Notes: a model not told the origin generated them from the letters alone. A stretch of 30,020 nt of DNA from a virus (IMGVR_UViG_3300009497_000027:1-30020), one strand, 5' to 3'; positions 9,901 to 16,838 are shown, numbered from the stretch's first letter. Program-made: numbers and translations.

Positions 9901-12783
9901 ACTGAGCGTCAAACTGCGTTGAAAGATATTCAAGAAGTGTATCTCAACGAAGATGGTACCATAAAAGATTCCGGAATATCCGATCAGGCAGCGTATAATT
10001 TAATTACTGAGTATGAAAATAACTCAAAGACCGGGGCTAATTTCGTAAACTTTTTAAATGAAGCGTTGGATCCTTATTACAACATGAATAAGGAATCTAT
10101 ATCCATGCTCAGGGAAGCCAGCATGATTAGGGAGAGCACGCAGCTTGATGGTGTCCAGGAGGGTTTAAGTGAATACGACCGCATGGTTGGTGCGATGTCC
10201 AAGATTGACCTGGCAAATCCAAACTCAGACTTTAATTTTGCCGGGTCAAAAGTTAAACTCTCCGATCCAAAATACTCATACTCTCCCATGCAGGGATTTG
10301 AGGGGGAGACCGAAGCATTCTTTGATGCCGAGCGCGCATGGGAAGAATTAGGAAAAGGACAGAATAGTTCTGGGAAAGGTTGGGATCAGCCAAAATCTGA
10401 ACTGCTACGCGATCCAGCATTTGGTCGGGTAAAAGGAACCCGCGGACCGAACCCCGACAGCGTATTAGCAAATGCAATTAATCAATTCTTTGATTCCGCA
10501 ATTCGAAGTCATAAGAATGAAGTCTCCCGAAGCTTCGGGGAAATGTTCCAGTTGATGAGGTCTATTGCGTATCCCGATAGAGAAAATCCTTACGAACCGA
10601 ACGATCCAGAACTTAAAATTGCTTACGGTCAGATGTCTAAATTACCGGAAGAGCAGAAGAAGAAAATTAAGGAAGAATTCGATGAAATCTTTGAACAGGA
10701 TTTTAATGAGACCTCGGAGAAAAACACGCTTAAGTTTGACGACGAGTATGTAACCGATGGGAATACGGGAGAATTTGTAGCTAAAAGAAAAACCTTAAAT
10801 GCTAAGTTCAAACAAGATCCGTTAGTATTTGTTTACCGAGTAAACGGAACCCCAATGTTCATTAAATTTAAGAACACCACGAAGGGTACACGCATGGCTC
10901 GTTCGATGAAGAATTTAAAGTACGAGTCTCTCCCTTCAGTTCTTAAATATTTCAACAAGATTACGAGATTCATGGCTCAAATGTTTACATCGATGAATCC
11001 GGCTTTCATCATTCCCAACTTCTTCCGGGATTTAGGAACGGCATTCATTCATTTAACTGAGGACGATAAAAAGAAACTGGTTAAAGATGTATTCAAATTT
11101 AAGAATTTAAAATGGATAAAGTCTATTGCACAAGCTGAGCTTTATATCAGTCAGGGTAAAGGCCCCATGAAGGCTTTGAATATTAAAGAAACAGAAAGAC
11201 TTAAAGGACAAACTGAAGCTCAGTACGCACAGGCAATTTTAAAGCGTGGAAATAAGATAGAAATGTATGCCTACGCAAAAAGAAACGGAGCAAAGATTGG
11301 ATATGTTCGTCATGACACAGTTCCCGAATTGATTCGTAATATAAAGAAGGAAACCGGCAAGAGCGAAGGTGCAACCAAGCGTCGTCTTAAAAACGTACTA
11401 TCATATGTTGATGCCGCAAATACTGGTGTAGAGAATTCTGTTCGTATGTCCACATTCTGGGCAGCGATTAAAAATGGATACACCCCTCAAGAATCAGCCA
11501 CCATGTCCAGGAATATAACCGTGGACTTCAATCAGAAGGGTGAACTGACACAGGCATTTGGATCACTCTATGTATTCTTTGGTGCGGCAGTTAATTCAAC
11601 ACACCGCTTCATGACTACCTTAAATCGTAGAAGCCCGGCCGAGCGAGCAACATTAATTGGTGGAATTGCAACCGCATCATTCCTAGTCGCAACCTTTAAC
11701 CGTTTAATGGATGACGATGAGGATGAGGCTGTACCAGATTACGATACAATTAGCAGTTATAAAAGAGACACTAATTTAATCATGCCAATCCCAGCAGGAC
11801 TGCCAGGTTTCTTTAATGATAAAAAAGACACAGGGTATTTCAGTATGCCGCTTCCTCTTGGGTACAATTTATTCTGGTCAATGGGTCAGGTAGTAGCGGA
11901 TACATTTGCAAATAATTACGGAGGCATTCGTGGAGGATCAGGAGTAATGGAAGGTGCGAATCGGTTATTGGAAAGTTCAATGAATGCATTTAATCCAGTC
12001 GGTGGTGCAAGTATTGCGACAATCGGAACTCCAACCTTTGTCACTCCAATTATTGAATTATGGGCAAATAAGAATTTCATGGGTCGTGAAATCAGATATA
12101 AAGATGATCAATTCGGAGTACCAGAACCTGGACATATGCAGGATCCAAAAAGCACACCCGCACATTGGAATGCATTATCAAAAGGATTAAATGAATTCTT
12201 TGGTGGGAATGATGTAATTAAAGGATCTTTATCCGGAGCCTTTGGGGCTAAGAATCCGTTAATGTACGATCAAGATTCTGATATAAAATTTGATATCTCA
12301 GGAAATCAATTCAAGCATATGTTCTATGGATACTTAGGTGGTCCAGGACAGCTTTTGGACACTGCATTTGGAGGCTTATTCTCTGCGGTAAAAGGTAAAG
12401 CATCTATCGATAATGTTGGTCAGGTTCCAATTATTAACCGATTCATGCGAGGCACGACCTACGGCTCGCACACCAGAGAATTGTACTACAACCTTCGGGA
12501 CACAGTTAAGACCGCAGAGAGTGCAGTTAAGGATGCTAAGAAGATTAGTCCGAAAGCATACAGCTTAGTGAACAACGACCTTCGACCATTACTCTCAATC
12601 AATAGCCAATTAAAAGCATTCGAAGCCCAAAAGAATAAGTTCAGCAGACTTAAGTCAAAGGTCGAAAGTGCAAGTAACCTGACAGATGCGCAAAAAACGC
12701 AACGCATTGCGGACATAGAAGAGAAAGAGTTAAATATGATGGTTAAGGTCATCAAGAAAGCACAGTCGCTTGGAATTTCATGA
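952..12783 (+). CDS. Giant polyvalent phage protein (zincin, SLOG, DUF4326, ART-like, LPD38-like)
   Basis: A single 3943-residue protein. Visible parts in order: a Pro/Gln-rich N-terminus; a hydrophobic Gly/Ala-rich segment at about 528-577; a zinc-metallopeptidase motif HESGH at 871-875 with a possible third ligand at E943/E944; a disordered Lys/Glu/Pro linker at about 1017-1440; a SLOG/DprA-like nucleotide-binding fold with GIGSR at 1450-1454 and GGTGW at 1584-1588; a DUF4326-like domain with GNPF at 1656-1659; a long region I do not recognise; an ADP-ribosyltransferase-like domain with YRG at 2632-2634, FFT at 2652-2654 and GERSY near 2748; and a C-terminal region from about 3348 resembling large polyvalent-protein-associated domain 38. 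Polyvalent proteins are known phage and conjugative-element products delivered into the host with DNA to counter defences or reprogramme it. The stop overlaps the portal start. Fold assignments are from motif recognition only. Confidence 0.88.
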   Translation: MSFDDSVLNDLGINDNSGEKDDGFEKFLSKPIQRQYQPFGGPKPQTQSSIAEPQYAPPEPQPQPQAQPYHNFNDYDLDAYEQAKKQHSQISQYARENKKSASHYGSLYDDFKKKEFTPYFESMGGFGDFETDEEYISAIDEMYKSDLKNSQSEDGFFGASDAKLASQENLKKYASWNQPNGMRDKFLRLKAERDRRKATAEQAESMEYALFEQMTNIPIAQREALDASLKSRTAKPRSKKATDEMLNQMQFEDPVVDMVTGEVINLEKTDPRTSPPSAVNMVTGQRTPAAGKQAKRLEAAMRGDMAGFMSRRESVAKDRQLRDKGFMFSNGGQIDGRPIGMSRKDTDLLDLEEMKKAGMTEYKGQPIEQAIESLGGMERVKVAKVMQSVYAAKSNYEDVQLEYLKNSGGAKGDALREKMEAAREEVNKTIGLAAQFGLDNELFEQAETTGWLSAIGNAVKRGLLMSEMSNYTPDFLTNTLDADEMQKFIEIASEIEELPTSSTMKRVKSTKSDGPLDAIGNLLFDNPAAIPEMFVESMASFLPSAIKWMLPTAATGALAGSIIPGAGTAAGATFGARASWGTASFVLEASGMALEGMQELGIDWKNPKIFAAAWTNESIRNKIQKKMVQKGTPIAVADMLTGMMAGKVMAIANHTGNAMFKGGKLLNKTQFNKTAGAVPRFTKFQKTRNAAAELGADSLMGMSGEYLGQWASKEPGEDWDWDAIAAEGIVGVGPGVLSSALEMRSRSGNYFGNAPIEITGEQMTETGSMGTVTRAGYSAPYQTFNDAESMMGHLGTLKGVSPESLEFTRSFLEQMYAAKPEEMANLKIAFSPRTPDSNMENRGTFESRDGQNLMYINEEQFAADPMGAFMHESGHFARVFILSDSELMTLWDGLGSDAQLEAYAQYFTKKPDLSFDSLPENEQKKIRRAFDRTKRTAPDVLAEEWFSYQWGRVLNEQTADKNIASKLKSFKDGILKDALAPYIGTEDLAGSTKSEKNILNARILQFLGYENGMPTPKVPDEGGKPSSTTPQTKEQTQRKLNAMPGTPQEKSKIAKAVNAMLGADILTESPSFYSNMNRAAAVAASKDIEDIEKKKEDAETVADTLKESNLRRLEKKIAKRKKTDGYDAKDQPQDTPSPEELNEQQLREESGFQPKPKPEEISESPGGKELPKELGTVPREPQKSDGLFPTKPNSKAAQKRIKRAEKKEAQKAEIRKKRDAIRKAKQKETVPFRVDEIAPKDYEKPRASRTFDTPAPKLGTEQDKLNQRTPSKNNTTASVNPKATSRSEQEILKLDKILPKTKEELDQIRDLKDQLSENQAKFDSVVSLDKAIEAAVQELAEEGSPSITQIISKVLNLETLLKLSPISFVSEIEKAMNPTASRSKVPSSKDIEDMATEARERIEDIKELLNLRLAEIDREIASLEKSPAAQPQPAAGWQKSTAPTPAKVFAGIGSRALPPSAQKEVAKLFNQKGQSKPSKVHSGSAKGSDYLFEMLAVKAGIAVEAHTFEGHRGTAGDPANFKKHSQEELNKADSALKKANETLGRTFPAKDQHTNNLLRRNYYQVVDSDQIIAFAPLLNGLVQGGTGWAVQMAIDMGKEVHIFDTNTAQWFSWPQPAAQGQGPKVRYLGGVKAVNEAEAKGEGVSTLRKAGEQHFGNPFSHLDNSRDTTKTGTRTEAVEKYKQWLAGTDFKNVKQERRKWVIDQIESGALEGKDLLYYTKQQPNHAEALAQFIASKGQGPNAGAQAEITELQSKRKLVKMYLHFIAPEEASVDWKDVPHNLMTYRRYKMVKGNKVYSPEYSKFQPVTYGMLASMKDWQFKDDKSTEYPNIEYKVSRQERDKTDLRSPQEYLWDYVNHEFKPPPVSDKDKAEIGKPFYGGLTENQYRMKLEAIKASAMFTKQQDIGKEPMGSARWEVENDIKQEARRGYPSGFTTERGANFGAVIAERIRQKGLSGKVKSDGTKAYANFDLETLEPTITDVVALMMANGRTLELLGDPSDSMKDFDHMLFVIAREEMKSKLLGEKDKGGVPSDLENQFEYAEEDGDPFIKVQPGATLAKTLLGVLSTKARLKFERDYLDYIVENTQLSDSTSTKLNLEMSKEGMRLDSLSGDNPKVALEKLGEYLDSIKEKRGVDVRGKLVPIPRKVQKSLTEAYELLRARVDNEKYLSDQLNGHTIEVIGGVSKPQSKTVSKFRVKPEDVYDFRRPLSRTSENIPAKGDHGAFTAGDMYKTFDVMTAFSKRRESPELVADMIMGASTGFEKERTNVGKSETLPNNPINMDRAEADLLSSTDISAVDLANWYLGAKGSEVKRMADLQMTPSSKDNKQLPGGLGEGLLPYVFRDFITAMYENLNIKDLDLKIKDAESDKTFDWTYTEGRMMMGGELVDFNMFTDKEGMMHPEVMEALTRPIVQAVLDAEGIDVYDQFDANSENILQRDTQKAESFDKDDSAEMQTEADDTDSGAQTSKVEVNPVEQESLNQFQNDKRQELGVDPDPVNKNPVEKPITLSDLVKSNLKDKTPEEIKAFTDDSMTDSFKQAQLAENIKEFEETFTPKKSKSKNRTLNSDAGKQEMPMSPLNVYRSTDADFGFEEDFRLETTVGQELKKLGIKVDKNGVPYTDNKVAIKKGFPMILYRGVKYNPKTKTTGRPAEGVFFTREFETAEAYANGYKMSGNYEADMKAMDSYRDELKANGEKLIVFSYLYQSPGNSMTKKAGIAPKQKELTVGTMEGPEDYNAMLEFGEYTFGSGTGERSYVLKTSQLSGLDGLLAAHEINADSSINEDGSTPKLIPFNEIPQNGLNPRELDKFEREDTERNLQNRTLNSDATLTSDVNPNLAKANLLSRIAGDSELKKNFEEWLKDKKDSELAGSFMMSFVDQADPLKKVHRSLFETLKAAGMDITKGPMRSLYNMLNVHGKWHQYFGKGYDTVEQARIQYIQPIKDAMLKYGIDQGTFGNYLLARAAPSRNQHLRDKVKRLQKEAEGLTGTERQTALKDIQEVYLNEDGTIKDSGISDQAAYNLITEYENNSKTGANFVNFLNEALDPYYNMNKESISMLREASMIRESTQLDGVQEGLSEYDRMVGAMSKIDLANPNSDFNFAGSKVKLSDPKYSYSPMQGFEGETEAFFDAERAWEELGKGQNSSGKGWDQPKSELLRDPAFGRVKGTRGPNPDSVLANAINQFFDSAIRSHKNEVSRSFGEMFQLMRSIAYPDRENPYEPNDPELKIAYGQMSKLPEEQKKKIKEEFDEIFEQDFNETSEKNTLKFDDEYVTDGNTGEFVAKRKTLNAKFKQDPLVFVYRVNGTPMFIKFKNTTKGTRMARSMKNLKYESLPSVLKYFNKITRFMAQMFTSMNPAFIIPNFFRDLGTAFIHLTEDDKKKLVKDVFKFKNLKWIKSIAQAELYISQGKGPMKALNIKETERLKGQTEAQYAQAILKRGNKIEMYAYAKRNGAKIGYVRHDTVPELIRNIKKETGKSEGATKRRLKNVLSYVDAANTGVENSVRMSTFWAAIKNGYTPQESATMSRNITVDFNQKGELTQAFGSLYVFFGAAVNSTHRFMTTLNRRSPAERATLIGGIATASFLVATFNRLMDDDEDEAVPDYDTISSYKRDTNLIMPIPAGLPGFFNDKKDTGYFSMPLPLGYNLFWSMGQVVADTFANNYGGIRGGSGVMEGANRLLESSMNAFNPVGGASIATIGTPTFVTPIIELWANKNFMGREIRYKDDQFGVPEPGHMQDPKSTPAHWNALSKGLNEFFGGNDVIKGSLSGAFGAKNPLMYDQDSDIKFDISGNQFKHMFYGYLGGPGQLLDTAFGGLFSAVKGKASIDNVGQVPIINRFMRGTTYGSHTRELYYNLRDTVKTAESAVKDAKKISPKAYSLVNNDLRPLLSINSQLKAFEAQKNKFSRLKSKVESASNLTDAQKTQRIADIEEKELNMMVKVIKKAQSLGIS
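5242..5801 (+). repeat. SLOG domain bounded by short direct repeats
   Basis: CCCCAGCCAGC occurs at 5242-5252 and again at 5791-5801, 549 bases apart (183 codons, in frame). The repeats encode QPAA-type linker on each side of the SLOG-like domain. The match is short, so chance similarity of Pro/Gln linkers is possible. Confidence 0.55.
5807..6173 (+). repeat. DUF4326-like domain bounded by 16-bp direct repeats
   Basis: AAGGCCAAGGGCCGAA occurs exactly at 5807-5822 and 6158-6173, 351 bases apart (117 codons, in frame), coding for a KGQGP-like linker on each side of the DUF4326-like domain. The left copy follows directly on the right-hand repeat of the SLOG module. Confidence 0.75.
8626..9419 (+). 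repeat. ART-like domain bounded by 23-bp perfect direct repeats
   Basis: A perfect 23-base repeat lies at 8626-8648 and 9397-9419, 771 bases apart (257 codons, in frame). Both copies encode NRTLNSDA and lie exactly at the two edges of the ADP-ribosyltransferase-like domain. Identity extends through third codon positions, which points to DNA-level duplication rather than protein-level conservation. Confidence 0.85.
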
Positions 12784-14801
12784 AACAAACAAATTTACGA
12801 CTTACAAAAAAACAGGAGGAGAAACTTGTAAAATACGCACTAGAGCGTGTTGAGCAGTTAAAGGAGGATAATAGGGAGCGCATTGAGAACGATAAAATTT
12901 CGTGGAAAATGTATCACAACGATCGTACAGATCGGGTAGGGTACGACGGAATATTTAGTCACTCCAATCTGTCAGTCCCTATGACCAGCCTCGTGGTCGA
13001 TCACTTCATGGCTCGTGCTGAGGATGAGATCACTGGCACATCTCCATATTTTAAATTCGAAGCTCAGGGAGCAGGCGATATCGATATGGCTGAGACCTAC
13101 GATAAATACTTTAATTGGAAAATTGAGGATCAAGCAAATACCAGAGAAAGACTCGAAGAATCATACCTCCATTTATTTATCCAAAGAGCCTTAGTCCTGA
13201 AAGCTGTGTACGAAGAAGATGTATCTACATGGTATGATTATGAAAGAAATGGACTCTTTAATTTACAGACCGGTGCATTTGAAGATATCCCAGGCCAAGG
13301 ACCTATAATCGAAGGCGAAGACCAGTTCATTCCAGAAATGAACCCAATGACCGGAGAATCAGAACTTCGACTTGCATCCGATCCTAGTTTTGTAATGACT
13401 CCAGGTGTACATGAATTCCAACCACTTCCGGAAGGAGTCCCAACCCAAATGGTGAAGTACAAAGGCCCAAGGTCGGAGGTCGTGGACTCAGATCGTTTCC
13501 TATGTCCCAGCCATGCAGAATCTATTCAAGATGCTGACATCGTTGTTGAAATGTATGACAAAGATTTGAATTGGGCTAAAGAAATGTTCCTTGAGCGTGA
13601 ATGGTTAAGCTTTGGGGATTTTTACAATTTATTAAATAAAGATGCTAATCCAAGAAGTCCGATTGAAAAGAATGAGGAAAGAACTGAGAATTTAGATTTT
13701 GATTCCGAAGAAAATCCGAGCATGCAAGTTCTTGAATGTTGGATGAAGAGAGATGTTCTCGGAACAGGACAACCTCAGGAATTTTGTATATTCATAGACC
13801 CAGAAACTGAAAAACCAATTTTCTATGAATTCGTAGCAAAATTAACTCCAGATAACCATATTCCATATACAGTAGTATCTATTGGAAAAGAGCGTAATAA
13901 ATGGTGCGGATATAGTTTACCCGAAAGAATCCGTTCTTTTCAGGAATATGTAGACAAACAATTTAATTCCCAAAGCTACCGTAATGAACTCGCTGCGAAT
14001 CCGATCATCGGTGTCAACCCGCAGGCCGTGGAAGATGAGCCTGAGGATGTAGAATTACATGCTGGTAAGATATTTGAATTGAAGGATCAATATAGCATTG
14101 ATGACTTTATGACCTTTGCCGCTGTGCCTAATGTCGATATCCGTACCCAGGATCTAATTGATTTTGTATTTGGAATTGTTCAGCTCTGGTTAGGTGTTTC
14201 CAATATGGCTCAGGGAGATTATCAGGCATTGGCTCCTGCTAATACAGCGACTGGAGTAGAAGCAACATTGCGCGAGGCATCCAAGATTGGTCGCCGATGG
14301 ATGCGTAGAATTGTCCGCGGATTTGAGGATCATTTGACTAAACTTGTACAAGTATCCATGGCCACGATTGATGAGGAAGAAGTCTTTGAATACATGGAAG
14401 GAGATGTCCGTGCATTCGGTGTTATGTCTCCCGATGCAATTAGAGATATCGGAATCAATGTTCGGGTCATACTGTCTCAAGACCAAGGACAGCGAGCTAT
14501 AGAAAAAGCAAATTTAGCATTACAGACACAGGATCGATACTTCCAATCTCCACCAGAGATGCGCCCATTTATGCGTCCTATGCTCAAGCGTATTCTTGAT
14601 GCCATGGGATTTGAAAAGACTGATGAATTACTTCCTCCCGAAGCTCCGGCTGATCCAAAATCTGAAGCTGAAATTGCTAAGATGTTAGGTGACAATGCAG
14701 CGCAGGGCGGAGAGAGTCCTGAACCAACCGATGGCGTTCAAGCAGCAACTGCTGGTATGGGTAATAGTAACCCACAAGGCATGAACCAATACCAAGGATA
14801 A
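12780..14801 (+). CDS. Portal (head-tail connector) protein
   Basis: 673 residues, a usual length for podovirus-type portal proteins. It starts with a basic/acidic helical segment, then a stretch with WKMYHNDRTDR and an MTSLVVDHFMAR helix typical of portal N-termini. A long acidic insertion (about 150-230) is followed by a beta-rich middle part. A conserved-looking C-terminal half contains RSFQEYVDKQFNS, NPIIGVNP and the GVEATLREASKIGRRWMRRIVRGFE helix region that lines the channel in such proteins. The tail is low-complexity, rich in Pro, Ser, Gly and Asn. The ATG overlaps the stop of the polyvalent gene (ATGA), indicating coupled translation. The portal forms the dodecameric ring at the capsid vertex through which DNA is packaged and ejected. 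The call rests on family resemblance and on a scaffold/capsid pair downstream. Confidence 0.85.
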   Translation: MKQTNLRLTKKQEEKLVKYALERVEQLKEDNRERIENDKISWKMYHNDRTDRVGYDGIFSHSNLSVPMTSLVVDHFMARAEDEITGTSPYFKFEAQGAGDIDMAETYDKYFNWKIEDQANTRERLEESYLHLFIQRALVLKAVYEEDVSTWYDYERNGLFNLQTGAFEDIPGQGPIIEGEDQFIPEMNPMTGESELRLASDPSFVMTPGVHEFQPLPEGVPTQMVKYKGPRSEVVDSDRFLCPSHAESIQDADIVVEMYDKDLNWAKEMFLEREWLSFGDFYNLLNKDANPRSPIEKNEERTENLDFDSEENPSMQVLECWMKRDVLGTGQPQEFCIFIDPETEKPIFYEFVAKLTPDNHIPYTVVSIGKERNKWCGYSLPERIRSFQEYVDKQFNSQSYRNELAANPIIGVNPQAVEDEPEDVELHAGKIFELKDQYSIDDFMTFAAVPNVDIRTQDLIDFVFGIVQLWLGVSNMAQGDYQALAPANTATGVEATLREASKIGRRWMRRIVRGFEDHLTKLVQVSMATIDEEEVFEYMEGDVRAFGVMSPDAIRDIGINVRVILSQDQGQRAIEKANLALQTQDRYFQSPPEMRPFMRPMLKRILDAMGFEKTDELLPPEAPADPKSEAEIAKMLGDNAAQGGESPEPTDGVQAATAGMGNSNPQGMNQYQG

Positions 14802-14807
14802 TTATTT

Positions 14808-15032
14808 ATGAAAAAGTACACCCACGCAAAAGAGAGCACTAAACCACTACGAGCCGAGCAGAAACGCGCGTTAGATATTCGCAAATCTTCCGACGAGGTC
14901 GATTCTTTAGTAAAAACTGTTGAACGCCAGTTTGGATTTTTTACACCAAAATTTGGTGGAGCCTGGGGTTCTTCTTACAACAGAACAACCGGAGCGATCA
15001 GCAAAAACTACCGAGCAAAAGCTGTCGCATAA
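14808..15032 (+). CDS. Small basic protein of unknown function
   Basis: 74 residues, very basic, with Lys/Arg at both ends. It has a short helical segment (SSDEVDSLVKTVERQFGFF) followed by an aromatic/Gly-rich part (FGGAWGSSYNRTTG). There is no membrane segment, signal or known motif. It sits six bases after the portal stop and three before the next gene. AAGGA nine bases before the ATG is one of the few plausible Shine-Dalgarno sequences here. Position suggests a head or connector accessory protein, but nothing in the sequence proves it. Confidence 0.75.
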   Translation: MKKYTHAKESTKPLRAEQKRALDIRKSSDEVDSLVKTVERQFGFFTPKFGGAWGSSYNRTTGAISKNYRAKAVA

Positions 15033-15035
15033 GTA

Positions 15036-16547
15036 ATGCGCAAGTACCGCAACGGTAAGCAATCTCGTGAACCGAGGCAGCTTTCAAAATACTCTCCCGA
15101 ATACATTCAGTATCGGGGAAACCGTGGCGGCTACTCGGTTAAAGTCGGATTGTGCGATATAACCGGTGACGGAGATGCGGACACCATATCTGTCGCATGG
15201 AGAAACCCAGCAAATGGAAAAGTAGAAAACTGTACAGTCAGTATTCCTCAGGCTCAGGCTCCTACATCCGGCCCGTCAAATCTAACCGCAACCGAAGCAG
15301 TTCCAGCCAGCGGCCCATCGAATCTAATTGCAAGCGAACAACTTGTCGCACCAACTTCCGGCCCATCAAATCTAACCGCAAGCGAAAGCGTTCCAGCCAG
15401 TGGCCCAAGCTCATTAACCGCAAGCGAAAGCGTTCCAGCCACAGGGGATGAGTCTAGTTTTTCCATATCATCAACAGTATCGTTAGATATGATTTATGTA
15501 GAATCAGGCACCTTTACCATGGGCAGTCCAACTACAGAACCAGATAGGGATGCTGATGAAACCCAGCATCAGGTTCAACTAACAAAAGATTTTTACTTAG
15601 GCAAATACGAGGTCACACAGGCACAGTACGAGGCCGTGATGACAGGTAATACGGATGGATTGAGCGCCACGCCAAGCACTTGGCAAAATAACCCGAACCG
15701 TCCGGTGGAAACGGTTTCGCATGATGATATTCAAATTTTTCTTTCGAGGCTGAATAACCAGCAATCCGCCAACATACCAGCGGGCTGGGCTTATGTCCTG
15801 CCCACCGAATCACAATGGGAATATGCCTGCCGCGCTGGCACGACCACGATGTACTCATGGGGAAACATAATTACCAGTTCGAACGCGAATTATAATCTTT
15901 CTATCGGCCAGACTAGTAATGTGGGCAACTATGCCGCGAACCCATGGGGCTTTTTTGATATGCATGGAAATGTGTGGGAGTGGACCGCGGATTGGTACCA
16001 AGCGGCTTATCCCACCGGCAACCCAGTAATTGATCCCACCGGTCCGGCCTCGGGCTCGCTTCGGGTCGCCCGGGGTGGTTCCGCGTACAACAGCGGGCTG
16101 AACCTGCGTTCTGCTACGCGCAACAACCAATCCTCCAACACCACCCCTGGCTACCGTACCCACCGCATTGGCTTCCGTGTGGCTTTAACTCAAATCGAAA
16201 GCGTTCCAGCCACAGGCCCAAGCGGATTGACCGCAACCGAAGAGTCAACAACTATTACTTTTGATGCAGATAACCCAGCAACACTTTCTGGTCATACAGA
16301 CTCTCAAAGCCGTCAATGGTTTGTCACATACTCAAGTGTTGGAGGTTATGTATTCAATGTAAATCCTAACGGAACAGCTTATATTACTGACCCGAATGGT
16401 GTTTCTACTGATGTCACAGACTCAAATACAACAGTTCCTGACACCGACGGCTTGTCCATGATTTCTAATATCTCCGCTTATGACTATTCAGGAAACGGTG
16501 ATACAGAAGTCGCCAGTTTTGATTACATACCTACTCCAGCTCCATAA
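15036..16547 (+). CDS. Tail fibre/receptor-binding protein with FGE-sulfatase (C-type-lectin-like) domain
   Basis: 503 residues. A short basic N-terminus is followed by an EF-hand-like loop (DITGDGDADTI), four SGPSNLTAT-type repeats (15260-15445), then a formylglycine-generating-enzyme/sulfatase-modifying-factor domain at about 149-384, one further repeat, and a beta-rich C-terminal domain. The domain shows classic family landmarks: MIYVESGTFTMGS, YLGKYEVTQAQYEAVM, LPTESQWEYACRAGT, NPWGFFDMHGNVWEWTADWY and a RGGS...IGFRVAL ending. In phages this fold normally serves as a lectin-like binding head rather than an enzyme. Codons are visibly more G/C-rich inside the domain than in neighbouring genes, and 21-base direct repeats flank it, both signs of lateral acquisition. 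Its last about 40 residues resemble a retroelement variable region. The N-terminal plan matches the fibre gene at 17389. Confidence 0.85.
   Translation: MRKYRNGKQSREPRQLSKYSPEYIQYRGNRGGYSVKVGLCDITGDGDADTISVAWRNPANGKVENCTVSIPQAQAPTSGPSNLTATEAVPASGPSNLIASEQLVAPTSGPSNLTASESVPASGPSSLTASESVPATGDESSFSISSTVSLDMIYVESGTFTMGSPTTEPDRDADETQHQVQLTKDFYLGKYEVTQAQYEAVMTGNTDGLSATPSTWQNNPNRPVETVSHDDIQIFLSRLNNQQSANIPAGWAYVLPTESQWEYACRAGTTTMYSWGNIITSSNANYNLSIGQTSNVGNYAANPWGFFDMHGNVWEWTADWYQAAYPTGNPVIDPTGPASGSLRVARGGSAYNSGLNLRSATRNNQSSNTTPGYRTHRIGFRVALTQIESVPATGPSGLTATEESTTITFDADNPATLSGHTDSQSRQWFVTYSSVGGYVFNVNPNGTAYITDPNGVSTDVTDSNTTVPDTDGLSMISNISAYDYSGNGDTEVASFDYIPTPAP
15260..15445 (+). repeat. SGPSNLTAT coding repeats, fibre gene 1
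   Basis: Four tandem units of 14-15 residues with core SGPSNLTA(T/S)E and Val-Pro linkers, followed by a partial unit (ATG). A fifth unit (ATGPSGLTATE) reappears after the FGE domain at about 16208. The units are homologous to the array at 17653-17982 in the second repeat fibre. They probably form an extended linker or stalk. Confidence 0.9.
15425..16216 (+). repeat. 21-bp direct repeats flanking the FGE domain
   Basis: A perfect 21-base repeat beginning CGAAAGCGTTCCAGCC lies at 15425-15445 and 16196-16216, in frame and coding ESVPATG on both sides. The 771 bases from one to the next hold the whole FGE-sulfatase domain. Confidence 0.88.
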
Positions 16548-16838
16548 ATGTCCGACCTAGTAGTATTCGATCAGCTTGCTGATATAAAAAAATTAACGAC
16601 CGATGAATCTTTTATCCATTTGGAAAAGCGTTTTCAGAAAGAGCGCGCAAGATACCTCGCAAAAATGCTCGATCGGGACACAACGCCCGAGGAGACTATA
16701 CAGACAAAAGCAGTCATTAACGCTCTTGAAAGCCTATCGCCGATGGCTCTCGCGGAAAAAGTTCTTAAGATCGAAGTAAAGAACCGCAAGGTTTCACACC
16801 CCGAAATGTTCAGGGTTAAGCGCCCCGCAACCGGTTGA
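16548..16838 (+). CDS. Small helical charged protein of unknown function
   Basis: 96 residues, mostly predicted helix, rich in Lys, Arg, Glu and Leu, with a KRFQKERARYLAKML segment and a second helix ending SPMALAEKVLKIEVK. The ATG follows the previous stop directly. It resembles in general character the short helical proteins often found near phage portal/capsid genes, but no specific family is recognised. The 3' end carries an AACCGGTT palindrome that overlaps its stop codon and belongs to the leader of the next gene. Confidence 0.75.
   Translation: MSDLVVFDQLADIKKLTTDESFIHLEKRFQKERARYLAKMLDRDTTPEETIQTKAVINALESLSPMALAEKVLKIEVKNRKVSHPEMFRVKRPATG

Noticed and set aside
8626-16216. The ART and FGE modules both span 771 bases between repeats
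   Set aside because: The equal length looks striking, but the two domains and repeats are unrelated, so it is most likely coincidence.
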